From the NCBI GenBank assembly GCA_027046245.1, contig JALTZJ010000015.1, forward strand, positions 1 to 64,000: a stretch of DNA of 64,000 nucleotides. The letters are read 5' to 3'. The position numbers were made by a program, and so were the translations under genes. Positions 19,532-29,158 of this stretch are shown one piece after another; within the stretch, counting starts at the first letter, position 1, and each line of letters begins with the position of its first letter. The notes beneath the pieces were generated by a model. It worked only from the letters and a program-made list of their open reading frames with translations. It had not been told where the DNA came from and did no database searches. This stretch comes from Acidilobaceae archaeon. Its GTDB lineage: Archaea; Thermoproteota; Thermoprotei_A; Sulfolobales; Acidilobaceae.

Positions 19532-21013
19532 GTGGTCCTCTACACTAAGCCGCCTAAAGTTAGGATCGTTGAGGCCGTGAGCCTCGCGGGGCTGAGCGAC
19601 GCCATTGCTGTTCCAGTAGTTAAAGATGGAGAAGAGCCTCGGCTGTTGACTAGTGAGGGGATCCCGAGCCAGTTAGGGAACGCGGTGAAGGAGGCCGCCG
19701 CGGCGGAGGTGTTCAAGGGAGACGCTGAGACCCTTTACACTGTTGCTGTAGAGGGCAAGCCCTATATACTAGTCGGGTGCGGCGATGAGAAAGACGTTGA
19801 CGCCGAGAGGATAAGGAGGTGCTTCGGCGTCCTAGGGAGGAGCGTGGCAGCGAAGTACAGAAGCATAGGTCTAGCGCTAACCGGTCTCTCAGAGGAGCTG
19901 GCGGGAGAGGCTGTGATAGCCACAGCCCTAGGCGCTTATATGCTAGAGGAGTTCAAGGTTACAAAGAACCGGAAGCTAGAGGAGATAGTAGTAGCAGGCT
20001 CCCTGGAGGAGGGCTATGTAGAGGCAGTAATAGAGGGAGTATACCTGGCTAGGGACGTGGCGAACGCTCCCCCCCACATGCTGAGCCCTCCAAAGCTTGC
20101 CGAAGCCGTGAGAAGGCTCTTCCAAGGATTGAGTAATGTCGAGGTAGAGGTGTTCAGCTATGAGATGCTAGTTAGGGAGGGCTTCGGAGGCATAGTAAAT
20201 GTGGGCAGGGGGAGCGCGGAGAAGCCGGTCCTAATAATTATCAAGTATAGGGGTGGAGAGGGAGACCCCATAGCCTTCGTGGGCAAGACAATAGTATTCG
20301 ACAGTGGAGGGATAAACCTGAAGCCTAGCCAGGGAATCACCCTCATGAGAGCTGACAAGGCGGGCGGCGCAGCAGTTCTAGGCGCCATGTGGGCTATAGC
20401 CAGGATGGGCCTCAAGGCCAACGTCTACGGGCTCCTACCCGCAGCGATAAACGTGCCCAGCGGGGAGAGCTACCTGCCAAGCGACGTCATAAAGATGTGG
20501 GACGGCACGACGGTCGAGGTAGGCAACACAGACGCCGAGGGCAGGCTAGTCCTGGCAGACGCCATAGCCTATGCAGCGAAGGCGCTAGGAGCAAAGACGA
20601 TAGTCGACCTAGCAACCCTCACAGGAGCAATAGTAGTAGCTCTAGGCCCGCTGCTAGCGGGCCTCTTCACCAGGAGCGACTCCCTAGCCAGCGAGATAGA
20701 AGAGGCAGCCAGGGCCACGGGAGAAAGGCTATGGAGGATGCCCCTGGTCGACGACTACAAGGCCTTAATGACGAAGAACAGCCCCGTGGGCGAGATAATA
20801 AACGTGGCCGGAAGATACGGAGGCGCCATCTACGGTGCACTATTCCTAGAGAGATTCGCCCACGAAGCCGAATGGGCACACCTAGACATAGCAGGGCCAG
20901 GCATAGGAATGGAGGCAGGCCAAGTGGCACCACCCTACTGGCCCTCCCAGCTAGCCCCAGGCTACGGAGTAAGAATCCTAGTAGAGCTGGCCAGGAAGAG
21001 GTCACAGGGTTGA
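19532..21013 (+). CDS. pepA: Leucyl aminopeptidase, M17 family
   Basis: VGKTIVFDSGGINLKPSQGI, MRADKAGGAAVLG, NTDAEGRLVLADAIAYA. Confidence 0.95.
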   Translation: MVLYTKPPKVRIVEAVSLAGLSDAIAVPVVKDGEEPRLLTSEGIPSQLGNAVKEAAAAEVFKGDAETLYTVAVEGKPYILVGCGDEKDVDAERIRRCFGVLGRSVAAKYRSIGLALTGLSEELAGEAVIATALGAYMLEEFKVTKNRKLEEIVVAGSLEEGYVEAVIEGVYLARDVANAPPHMLSPPKLAEAVRRLFQGLSNVEVEVFSYEMLVREGFGGIVNVGRGSAEKPVLIIIKYRGGEGDPIAFVGKTIVFDSGGINLKPSQGITLMRADKAGGAAVLGAMWAIARMGLKANVYGLLPAAINVPSGESYLPSDVIKMWDGTTVEVGNTDAEGRLVLADAIAYAAKALGAKTIVDLATLTGAIVVALGPLLAGLFTRSDSLASEIEEAARATGERLWRMPLVDDYKALMTKNSPVGEIINVAGRYGGAIYGALFLERFAHEAEWAHLDIAGPGIGMEAGQVAPPYWPSQLAPGYGVRILVELARKRSQG

Positions 21014-21837
21014 AACCGCTAATAGTGGAGATCGAGGCAGAGAAACCATTTTTAATAGCAGTAATCCACCTCCCACCCCTACCAGGCAGTCCAGGCTACC
21101 CGGCAGGAGGCAACCGCCCCTTCCTATTCGAAGATACAGTAAGCTACGCCGTCTCGGAAGCCCGTAAAGCCGAGGAGGCAGGGTTCAACGCCGTTATAAT
21201 CGAGAACTACGGAGATAAGCCGTACGCCGTGGAGCCGGGATTAAGCGAAGCAGTAGCCATGACTGTTATAGCGAGGGAGGCAGTAGCGGCTGTTTCAATC
21301 CCAGTAGGCATCAACATGCTCAGGAACGGGGGTGTTCAGGCTCTAGTGGCTGCAAGGCACGCGGGAGCATCATTCATAAGAGTCAACGCCCTCTGCGAGA
21401 CGAGAATAGCCCCCGAGGGCCTTCTACAACCCATAGCCAGGAGGCTGGCCGAGACGGCGGCTAGAATAGGAGCCCTAAGCATAGCCGTCCTAGCAGATAT
21501 TGATGTAAAGCATAGCTATCCAGTACCGGGCTATGATCCCATAGAGTCGGCTAGAGACTGCATAGAGCGGGGCGGGGCAGACGTCCTAGTGGCCACAGGG
21601 AAGCGCACAGGAGAGCCACCAAGCCACGACCTAGTGGCAGCCCTAGCAGCAACGGGGGCTCCAGTACTAGTGGGGAGCGGCCTGACAAGGGAGAACGCGG
21701 CTACGCTACTAAGGGTAGCCGCGGGAGCGATAGTAGGGTCAAGCATAAAGATAGGGGGAAGGCCTGAGAACCCTATAGACCCTGAGAAGGCGAGGAGCCT
21801 AGTGGAGGCCGTTAGGGGGGCGGGGCTGACGAGGTAA
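21010..21837 (+). CDS. BtpA/SgcQ family protein
   Basis: FLIAVIHLPPLPGSPGYPAG, NAVIIENYGDKPY, GINMLRNGG; TTGA overlap with pepA; the longer ORF from 20389 is mostly antiparallel-frame artifact. Confidence 0.85.
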   Translation: MKPLIVEIEAEKPFLIAVIHLPPLPGSPGYPAGGNRPFLFEDTVSYAVSEARKAEEAGFNAVIIENYGDKPYAVEPGLSEAVAMTVIAREAVAAVSIPVGINMLRNGGVQALVAARHAGASFIRVNALCETRIAPEGLLQPIARRLAETAARIGALSIAVLADIDVKHSYPVPGYDPIESARDCIERGGADVLVATGKRTGEPPSHDLVAALAATGAPVLVGSGLTRENAATLLRVAAGAIVGSSIKIGGRPENPIDPEKARSLVEAVRGAGLTR

Positions 21838-21913
21838 ACCCGGACCGAGGCGGCCCCCATCCGTGGGGAGATGAGGAATCCTAGTCCAGAGGACCCGAGG
21901 CCCCCCTAACGGC
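21808..21913. repeat. 14-bp perfect inverted repeat spanning a stop codon
   Basis: GCCGTTAGGGGGGC (21808-21821) / GCCCCCCTAACGGC (21900-21913). Confidence 0.8.
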
Positions 21914-21966
21914 GGGCACCCGCTATTCTCTAACGCTATTACCCGGCATGCATCGACTCCCAGACT

Positions 21967-23076
21967 ATGGTGGCTGGCGCGGTGGCGGCCGGATTCACTA
22001 TTAGAGCCCTGGTTCTCCACCTGCCGGTAGACGCCGCTGATACTGTTGAGGATGAGGGCTTCAAGCTGATGGAGGCCAAGGACCGGGTTGAGGGGGAACT
22101 GGGGGTTAAAATCGACAGTGCACGGGTGACGATAAACGTTGGTGGCACTCCTGAGCGGCTCGCTGAGGAGGCGCGGGCAGCGGCTAAGGCCTCCATGGAT
22201 GGCGGCTTCTTCGTTAACCTAGGCCCCACGGTTCTCAGGGGGGAGGACGACGTTGACACGCTGGCATCGATAGCCGAGGAGGGTGTATTCTTCAGCGTGC
22301 TGCTATCAAGCCTCACATGGGACTCAGCGCTCCTCGCCTCCAAGCTCTTCCACGAGGCAGCAAGAAGGGGCGTAGATTACCCTGTGTACTTCGGGGTTAA
22401 CGCTCTAGGCAAGCCTATAGTTACACCCTACTACCCTCTCTCATCATCAGATCCCCAGACTAGAATAGTGACGGCGGCGTTGACGTATCCAAACTACCTG
22501 ACAGAGGCCTATAGATCCGGGGGCCTCGAGGCACTGAGGGACGCGGCTGTCAAGGCCGGGAGGGTGGCCCTCAGGGCCGCTGAGAGCGTGGCCGAGCGGC
22601 TGGGCGCTGAGCGGGTAGGCGTGGATCTGAGCGTGGCTCCCTGGATGCAGGAGACCGGCCTGGGACTGGTGGAGCTAGTGGCGGGAGTCAGGATGCCGGA
22701 GCCCGGGTTCGCTGCTGGAGTGAGGCTAGTAAATGAGGCGGTTGCCGAGGCAGCTGAGGCCCTAGGCGCTGCTACAGGCTTCAACGAGGTCCAACTACCC
22801 GTTGCTGAGGATTTGAAGCTGAAGGCGAGGGTAAGCGAGGGCGACACCACCGCGAGGGACCTGGCGAGGCTTAGCGGCGTCTGCCTAGCAGGACTAGACA
22901 TGGTAGTGGTGCCCGCCGGCGTCAAGGAGGTGGCAGGTCTCATACTGGAGGTAGCGGCTTATGCTAGAGCGAAGAGGAGGCCTCTAGGTGTTAGGCTGGT
23001 GCCAGTAGAGGATGTAGAGCCCGGGGACAAGGTCTACCTGGAGAGGTTCGGTGAAGTACCGGTGATAAGCATTTGA
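21967..23076 (+). CDS. DUF711 family protein
   Basis: VGVDLSVAPWMQE, SGVCLAGLDMVVVPAG typical of DUF711. Confidence 0.8.
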   Translation: MVAGAVAAGFTIRALVLHLPVDAADTVEDEGFKLMEAKDRVEGELGVKIDSARVTINVGGTPERLAEEARAAAKASMDGGFFVNLGPTVLRGEDDVDTLASIAEEGVFFSVLLSSLTWDSALLASKLFHEAARRGVDYPVYFGVNALGKPIVTPYYPLSSSDPQTRIVTAALTYPNYLTEAYRSGGLEALRDAAVKAGRVALRAAESVAERLGAERVGVDLSVAPWMQETGLGLVELVAGVRMPEPGFAAGVRLVNEAVAEAAEALGAATGFNEVQLPVAEDLKLKARVSEGDTTARDLARLSGVCLAGLDMVVVPAGVKEVAGLILEVAAYARAKRRPLGVRLVPVEDVEPGDKVYLERFGEVPVISI

Positions 23077-23092
23077 AGGCCGGGAGAGGCCC

Positions 23093-23160
23093 GGTCATCC
23101 CTAGCGCCCGGGCTTTACTCAAGGCCCCCGGCGGCGTCGCCGGGCCTACCCAGGGATACC
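23093..23160. other. GC-rich foldable element between convergent genes
   Basis: GGT-c-ATCCCT(23093-23102)/AGGGATACC(23152-23160) closing stem; CCCGGCG-GCGT-CGCCGGG hairpin (23127-23144). Confidence 0.45.
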
Positions 23161-23172
23161 ATAGCTTACCAC

Positions 23173-23667
23173 CTAGACTCTTATAAGCCTGGGGACGTCG
23201 CTGGCCCTCACCAGCGTGCCACAGTACCCACACCTATACACAGGACCCTCCTCGTCCACCAGGAGCATGACAGGCTCGACGGGCTCCCTCTCCTTCCTAG
23301 ATATGCAAGTCGGGTTAGGGCACGATATAATTCCAATAACCCTCCTAGGAGGCCTAACCCTCCTCTTCTCGACGACCCTCCCACTCCTAACTATGTTTAC
23401 TGTAGCCCTAGGACTCACGACGGCCACTATACCCTCCTCTTCCTCCCCGATGAAGTAGCCTTCAATCTTAACTATGTCCTTCCTACCCATCTTCCTACTT
23501 TCAGCATTGACCACCACGCTGATACGCCTCTCACCGGGCTCGTCGAGGAAGCCGAGAACCTTGAGTATAACAAAGCTCTTCCCGGGCTCAACATGGTCTA
23601 TAACTGTTCCCTCCCGTATACGCCTAACCAGTAATCCCTCGCCCGCATCCACTACTCGCCACCTCAC
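23173..23667 (-). CDS. pyrI: Aspartate carbamoyltransferase regulatory subunit
   Basis: [20 protein letters not shown] and four-Cys zinc domain CPNPTCISR...YRCGYCGT. Confidence 0.95.
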   Translation of the reverse strand: MRWRVVDAGEGLLVRRIREGTVIDHVEPGKSFVILKVLGFLDEPGERRISVVVNAESRKMGRKDIVKIEGYFIGEEEEGIVAVVSPRATVNIVRSGRVVEKRRVRPPRRVIGIISCPNPTCISRKEREPVEPVMLLVDEEGPVYRCGYCGTLVRASDVPRLIRV

Positions 23668-24689
23668 CCGAGGATGCCTGCTAGGAGGGCCATCCTAACC
23701 CTCACCCCGAGCCTGGCCTGGATAAAATAGGCTTGATAGGGGCTGTTATCGACGTCGAAGGAGATCTCGTCGACCCTGGGCAGGGGATGTAATATCTTGA
23801 GGCCCGGCTTCGCCCTCCCATGGAGATCCCTAAGGGTCACTCTATAGCTACCCTTTATCCTCTCATACTCGCCAGGATCGGGGATCCGCTCTCGCTGGAT
23901 CCTAGTAACGTAGAGCACGTCGAGCTCGGGCAATACGCCCCTATAATCCTCTACCTCTTCGTAGCCGAGGCCAGTCTTGTCCAGCTGCATCAGAACCTCC
24001 TCTCGCACCCTGAGCGGAGGAGGAGAGATCAAGTATACCTTAGCAGGCTTGAACCTAGTGAGGCCCAATATGAAGCTAGAGGCAGCCCTTCCATAACGCA
24101 GGTCACCGAGAACCCCTACGACGAGGCCGTCCACTCCGCCCTTCAAGGTGCGTATAGTGTAGAGGTCTAGCATTGCCTGAGTGGGATGGTGCTGCCTGCC
24201 GTCGCCGCCATTAACAACAGGTGACTCCGCTATCTCGGCAGCGTACAGCGCCACACCCTCATACCGATGCCTAATAACTATAGCGTCGCTATAGGAGTCG
24301 AGCATCCTAACAGTGTCAGCCAGGTTCTCGCCCTTAGCAACGCTAATAGCGTCCTCGCCGCTTACAACCAAGGTGTCACCGCCCAGCCGCTTAACAGCGG
24401 ACTCGAAGCTAAGCCTAGTCCTGGTACTGGGCTCGAAGAAGGCAAGCGCCACTATCTTGCCCTTGAGTGGCGCCTGAGATGTGAGCTTGTCAACGCTATC
24501 GGCAGCCTCAAAGAGGGATTCAAGGTCGCTGCGCGTGAAGTCGAGTATCGAGATCACGTCCCTACCTCTAAACGCCTCCAAGCCGGGTACAGGCACCGCA
24601 ACCCTACATGTAACACCAGTTAACAGGTCAGGGGTAAATAGGTGTGAGGGGCTGGAGTTTCCCGTCTCTACCAACAAGGTACGGCACAA
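23664..24689 (-). CDS. pyrB: Aspartate carbamoyltransferase catalytic subunit (true start probably downstream of 24689)
   Basis: [44 protein letters not shown]. Confidence 0.95.
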   Translation of the reverse strand: MCRTLLVETGNSSPSHLFTPDLLTGVTCRVAVPVPGLEAFRGRDVISILDFTRSDLESLFEAADSVDKLTSQAPLKGKIVALAFFEPSTRTRLSFESAVKRLGGDTLVVSGEDAISVAKGENLADTVRMLDSYSDAIVIRHRYEGVALYAAEIAESPVVNGGDGRQHHPTQAMLDLYTIRTLKGGVDGLVVGVLGDLRYGRAASSFILGLTRFKPAKVYLISPPPLRVREEVLMQLDKTGLGYEEVEDYRGVLPELDVLYVTRIQRERIPDPGEYERIKGSYRVTLRDLHGRAKPGLKILHPLPRVDEISFDVDNSPYQAYFIQARLGVRVRMALLAGILG

Positions 24690-25434
24690 CCTCCACTTGA
24701 TCGGCTAACATGCTATTCTCTATCTTCGGCAGCAGCACCTGCTCCACCTGGAAGAAGCCAGCATAGCTTGTCATTACCACCTTGATCCTCACAGGCCTCT
24801 GGCTTCCAGGCTCCAGCTCGACCCTCTTGATGCTGAGGGCCGAGAGGCTGTGCATATCAAGCTTCCCCTTACTATACGGGATCCTCGCCCTCCCCTCAGC
24901 CATGTCGGTGGCGTCGGCCACCTTGACACTGCTAGCCTCAAGGGTTAGCGCCTTCACAGGCGGGTTAGTAGAGTAGATGGCATGCTTTATCTCACTCTTT
25001 ATCTTCACACGCTTGGAGACGGTAGCGTCACTCATAACCTCGTCCAGCAGCCTGTCCAGGATAGGATCACTCATGACAGCCCCTATCAGCTCGTGCTGGT
25101 GGCGGTGGACACTATTCCCTATATCGTGTAGGTACGCCCCCACTAGGACAACAAGCTTCGCCTCATCTATGTCGTCAACCGTGTGATGCTGGAGAGTAGT
25201 AGGCACGAAGCCGCTCTCAACAAGCATATCGAAGATCTGAAGAGCGCTACCAGCTACTATAGTAGCGTGCACAGGCCCGTGATCATTATAGAGCAGCCTA
25301 TCGACAGTCATAACATTACTCATTCTAAGGAGGGACTGAACCTCTTCATCACCCCGAAGAAACCTATAAGCCCTCTCAAGCAGCTCAACGCCTCTAACCT
25401 TCTCCTCCACCAGAGCCGGGCTCACCTGAACCAC
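24628..25434 (-). CDS. HD-domain phosphohydrolase
   Basis: [10 protein letters not shown]...[19 protein letters not shown] (H...HD). Confidence 0.85.
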   Translation of the reverse strand: MVQVSPALVEEKVRGVELLERAYRFLRGDEEVQSLLRMSNVMTVDRLLYNDHGPVHATIVAGSALQIFDMLVESGFVPTTLQHHTVDDIDEAKLVVLVGAYLHDIGNSVHRHQHELIGAVMSDPILDRLLDEVMSDATVSKRVKIKSEIKHAIYSTNPPVKALTLEASSVKVADATDMAEGRARIPYSKGKLDMHSLSALSIKRVELEPGSQRPVRIKVVMTSYAGFFQVEQVLLPKIENSMLADQVEVVPYLVGRDGKLQPLTPIYP

Positions 25435-25795
25435 TAGTCTTCACCTCGTCCTCAACCCACTTCAAGTAGTCAGGATTACCCTCGACCACGTCAAGGGCAA
25501 TGATCTCCGGTACAGTATAGGGATGAACCCTCTTAACCTCGCTTATAAGCGAGGGCAGAGCATCCCTAGTAGTCTTAACTACCAGCAGATCCTCATCGTC
25601 GCGCACAAGCTCCCCCTTCCACCAGTAGAAACTCCTTATACCGCCGACAACATTGACACACGCAGCAAGCCTCCTCGACACTATGAACTCCGCGAGTTCC
25701 TCACCCTTACCTTTAGGGGCAGTTATGAGGACCACAACCTTGCCCGTCAACCCAGGCACACCCCTTCTATCTACCAGTCTAGAGTGGCGCAGCAT
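25394..25795 (-). CDS. cutA: CutA1 family divalent-ion tolerance protein
   Basis: RRLAACVNVVGGIRSFYWWKGELVRDDEDLLVVKT...HPYTVPEIIALDV. Confidence 0.95.
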   Translation of the reverse strand: MLRHSRLVDRRGVPGLTGKVVVLITAPKGKGEELAEFIVSRRLAACVNVVGGIRSFYWWKGELVRDDEDLLVVKTTRDALPSLISEVKRVHPYTVPEIIALDVVEGNPDYLKWVEDEVKTSGSGEPGSGGGEG

Positions 25796-25801
25796 CCGCG
25801 G

Positions 25802-27115
25802 CTACAAGGGTTTAACTATGCCTTTCAGCCTTGAAGCGGAGTACCTAGCGGAGCCCGAGAGAATTGCCTCTATCTCGAGTAGCCTGTTGTACTTAGCCGT
25901 CCTCTCGCTCCTCGCCGGAGCTCCGGTCTTTATCATGATGGCTGACGTGGCTACGGCTAGATCCGCTATGAAGGGGTCCTCGGTGTCCCCGCTTCTATGG
26001 CTTATAATGTATGCCATGCCGTGGTCTCTAGCAGCTGTTATGGTCTCCAGGGCTTCGGTGAGTGTACCCACCTGGTTGACTTTTATCAGTACCCCAGTAG
26101 CTAAGCCCTTCTCTGCCCCCTCAAGCACTAGATCAGCCCTAGTAACGAAGAGGTCGTCACCTACTACTATGGTCCTACCCTTAAGCCTCCTAGTAACCAC
26201 TGAGAAACCATCAGGATCGTCCTCGGCAAAGGGATCCTCGAGATATACTAGGGGGTACCTGCTCGCGAGATCTACGTATAGCTCGGTCAAGGCGCCGCGA
26301 TCGAGGAGGCGCCCCTCGACACGATAGCCATCGCCCTCCTTTAGCTGGCTAGCAGCAGCATCTATCCCAAGATAGAAGTCAGGGCCTAGCTCGTAGCCAG
26401 CGCCGCGTATGGCCTTCGAGAGGGCCTCAAGGGCCTCCTCAGCACTCCGCATAGGCGGGGCGAAGCCGCCCTCATCGCCCACGTTAACAGCCGAAGCCCC
26501 ATACCTGTCCTTCAGCATGCCCCTCAGCACCTTGTATACCTCTACCGAGGCGCGTAACGCCTCGGCAATGGAGTCGAATCCGACGGGCACAAGCATGAAC
26601 TCCTGGAAGTCCAGCTCGTTGCCCGCGTGCACCCCACCATTGATAACGTTTAGCAGCGGTACAGGAAGGAAGCGGGCACCAGGACCCCCTAGGTACTCGA
26701 ACAACTCCAAGCCGCTCTCAGCAGCTGCCGCCCTCGCAGTAGCCAGGCTCACAGCCGTCGTCACGTTACCACCTATCCTAGACTTATTCTGTGTACCGTC
26801 CAGGGCTAGGAGCAGCCTGTCCACAGCTGCCTGCATGCGCGAGTCGAGGCCCACGAGCCTGGGGGCTACAACCTCGTTCAGCTTGGCGAGGGCGAGGCCC
26901 ACACCCTTACCGCCCCACCTGGAACCGCCGTCACGCAGCTCTACAGCCTCCCTAGCCCCCTTGCTAGCGCCGCTAGGCGAGAGAGCCCAGCCCCGAGAGC
27001 CGCCCTTAGTCTCTACCACCGCCTTAACAGTGGGATTACCCCTAGAGTCTAACGCCAGCAAGCCCCTGACACGAGCTATTGTGAATTGATCCTCCGCAGC
27101 CACGGCGCCGAGCAC
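25802..27115 (-). CDS. eno: Enolase
   Basis: ALDSRGNPTVKAVVET, NVGDEGGFAPP, LIKVNQVGTLTEAL, SHRSGDTEDPFIADLAV. Confidence 0.97.
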   Translation of the reverse strand: MLGAVAAEDQFTIARVRGLLALDSRGNPTVKAVVETKGGSRGWALSPSGASKGAREAVELRDGGSRWGGKGVGLALAKLNEVVAPRLVGLDSRMQAAVDRLLLALDGTQNKSRIGGNVTTAVSLATARAAAAESGLELFEYLGGPGARFLPVPLLNVINGGVHAGNELDFQEFMLVPVGFDSIAEALRASVEVYKVLRGMLKDRYGASAVNVGDEGGFAPPMRSAEEALEALSKAIRGAGYELGPDFYLGIDAAASQLKEGDGYRVEGRLLDRGALTELYVDLASRYPLVYLEDPFAEDDPDGFSVVTRRLKGRTIVVGDDLFVTRADLVLEGAEKGLATGVLIKVNQVGTLTEALETITAARDHGMAYIISHRSGDTEDPFIADLAVATSAIMIKTGAPARSERTAKYNRLLEIEAILSGSARYSASRLKGIVKPL

Positions 27116-27211
27116 CCCCCGGGGAGGAAGGGCCTGTGAAGCCTTGAGTCGGTCCAGGGGCTATTAACGGTGGACAAGGCCTACTAGGCCGAGGGCGAGG
27201 CGTGGCTGGCG

Positions 27212-27874
27212 TTGAAGGTGCTTATAATAGGTGCAGGCGGCGTCGGGAGTCACCTAGCTAAGATGCTGAGTCAGGTGGGCCACAGCGTAACAATAATAGA
27301 TAAGGATGAGTACAAGGTCACTGTGCTGAGCGAGGAGGCAGACGTAGAGAGCAGGGTAGGCGACGTCACAGATCCGCGGTTCTATCAGGACTTCGACCTC
27401 TCCGAATACGATGTAATAGTGAGCGTGACGGACAAGGACGAGGTGAACGTGTTCGTAGCGGCCCTAGCCAGGGTATACGGGGTAGAGAGGATATACGTTA
27501 GAGTCCGCGACGTCGGCACCATGAGAGTCCTGAACCTAATAGGAGTTACAGGCGTGGTAGTAGAGCCCAGGATAATAGCTAACATGCTCTACTCAATGAT
27601 AGAAGGAGCATCGACCCCGGTAATCCTAGCAAGCCTACTCACGGGGGAATACGTCGTAGCATCATTCACCGTTAAGAGGCTGAGCAGCGTGAGGGGCCGC
27701 AGGCTAAGGGACCTCATAGAAGCAGAGGACCTAGAAGGGAAAATATACCCGATAGCGGTATACGACGGAGAGAAATTCATAGATCCCGACTCGGCGGGAC
27801 CCCTAGAGGAAGGCCTAGTGGTAGTGGCGCTGGTGCATAAGGACTACATAAGCGAGATAGCAAAGTACTTCTAA
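27212..27874 (+). CDS. TrkA-type potassium uptake regulatory protein (RCK)
   Basis: MKVLIIGAGGVGSHLAKMLSQVGHSVTIIDKDE; TrkA-N plus TrkA-C layout. Confidence 0.9.
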   Translation: MKVLIIGAGGVGSHLAKMLSQVGHSVTIIDKDEYKVTVLSEEADVESRVGDVTDPRFYQDFDLSEYDVIVSVTDKDEVNVFVAALARVYGVERIYVRVRDVGTMRVLNLIGVTGVVVEPRIIANMLYSMIEGASTPVILASLLTGEYVVASFTVKRLSSVRGRRLRDLIEAEDLEGKIYPIAVYDGEKFIDPDSAGPLEEGLVVVALVHKDYISEIAKYF

Positions 27875-27958
27875 CGGCCCCAGAGGAAACATAGGCCAGG
27901 CTTAGATGAGCGTCGAGATCAAGGGGGACAGAGGAAGAGTTAAAAAGGGAGATAAGGG

Positions 27959-28813
27959 ATGGTCCAGGTCGACGTTACGGAGATAATGGACTTTGTCGTG
28001 AAAGAGGCGTCGCAGGGCGACATAGCGTGGCGGCTGGTTCTAAGCTTCTCCGTTGTGATAGGTGGCCTGATAGCGCTGAGACTATTCCAAGGCATGCTCT
28101 CAGGGCTGGTACAGGCCAGGGTTATAGATAGGAGTAGCAAGGACACGATATACAGGATAACGAAGGCTGCAGTCTACATGGCAATAATACTAACGATTAT
28201 ATTCATCTTCACGGGCAGCACATTCGTAATGGCCCTGCTCCTCGTAGGCTTCTTCGGCGTAATAATAGCGAGCTGGGACATAATAGCTAACCTGGCAAGC
28301 TACTACATCATCATAGGCCTAAGACTCGTAGGCCAAGGAGAGTACCTGGTACTCCCAAACGGCGTCCACGGCAAGGTAAGGGACATAAAGCCGCTGCACA
28401 TAATACTGGAGAGCCCCCACGGCCTCTACTCGATCCCAAACATAACGATAATAAGGGATGGAGTGCTGCAGAGGAGGGAGACCTTCTCCTTCAGGGTAAC
28501 AGTTAGGGTGTGGGGGCTGCAAGACGTACACCATATAGAGAATGTGAAGGAGATAGTCAGGAGCGTCGTATCAATGAGGGCAAAGGAGCTACTAGAAAGC
28601 ATGACGAAGCCCGGGCTCTTCATAGACGAGATAAGCGACGACAGCATAACAGTGAAGATCGTTATAAACACGCCAGGCGCCAGGCCGAGGCTAGAGAAGC
28701 TAAGCCAATTAATAGTAGAGCTGTCCAAGAGACTAAGGGAATCTGGTTATAGCCACACCATAACCTTTGAGACACCAGAAGGCTACGGCCAGAGGTGGCG
28801 CACAGTTGAGTAG
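27959..28813 (+). CDS. MscS-family mechanosensitive channel-like protein
   Basis: TM helices, then GVIIASWDIIANLASYYIIIGLRLVGQGEYLVLPNGVHGKVRDIKPLHIIL. Confidence 0.8.
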   Translation: MVQVDVTEIMDFVVKEASQGDIAWRLVLSFSVVIGGLIALRLFQGMLSGLVQARVIDRSSKDTIYRITKAAVYMAIILTIIFIFTGSTFVMALLLVGFFGVIIASWDIIANLASYYIIIGLRLVGQGEYLVLPNGVHGKVRDIKPLHIILESPHGLYSIPNITIIRDGVLQRRETFSFRVTVRVWGLQDVHHIENVKEIVRSVVSMRAKELLESMTKPGLFIDEISDDSITVKIVINTPGARPRLEKLSQLIVELSKRLRESGYSHTITFETPEGYGQRWRTVE

Positions 28814-29126
28814 ACGGGGGAGAGGCGGGGGGAGAAGGAAGAAGAGTGACCCATTCATCTGCCCCCAATGCGGCACCCGAGTCGAGGAGCCAACCAAGAC
28901 CTGGACCCTCGTAAGCCCGTTGCCAGACAAGTACGGCAGAATAACAGTGACGGTAATGGGCAGCTTCGAGTGTCCCAACTGCGGCTACAAGTGGAGAGCG
29001 GTGGTGAAGAAGCTGAAGGTCGGCGGTGAGGAGCAGCCCGAGAGGGCTAGAAGAGAGAAGGAGGAGAAGAGGCAGGGCGAGATAATAGAGATAGACCTAG
29101 ACGAGCTCGACAAGGAGGAGCTGTGA
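28806..29126 (+). CDS. Zinc-ribbon protein with charged C-terminal tail
   Basis: FICPQCGT...FECPNCGYKW; TTG start overlapping MscS stop. Confidence 0.7.
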   Translation: MSRRGRGGGRRKKSDPFICPQCGTRVEEPTKTWTLVSPLPDKYGRITVTVMGSFECPNCGYKWRAVVKKLKVGGEEQPERARREKEEKRQGEIIEIDLDELDKEEL

Positions 29127-29158
29127 GGGGGCTTTCTCAGGGTTATCACCGCGAGGGG

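Noticed and set aside
20389-21009. N-terminal part of the ORF 20389-21837
   Set aside because: Out-of-frame reading of pepA (Arg/Gly-rich); the real BtpA-like protein starts near 21010.
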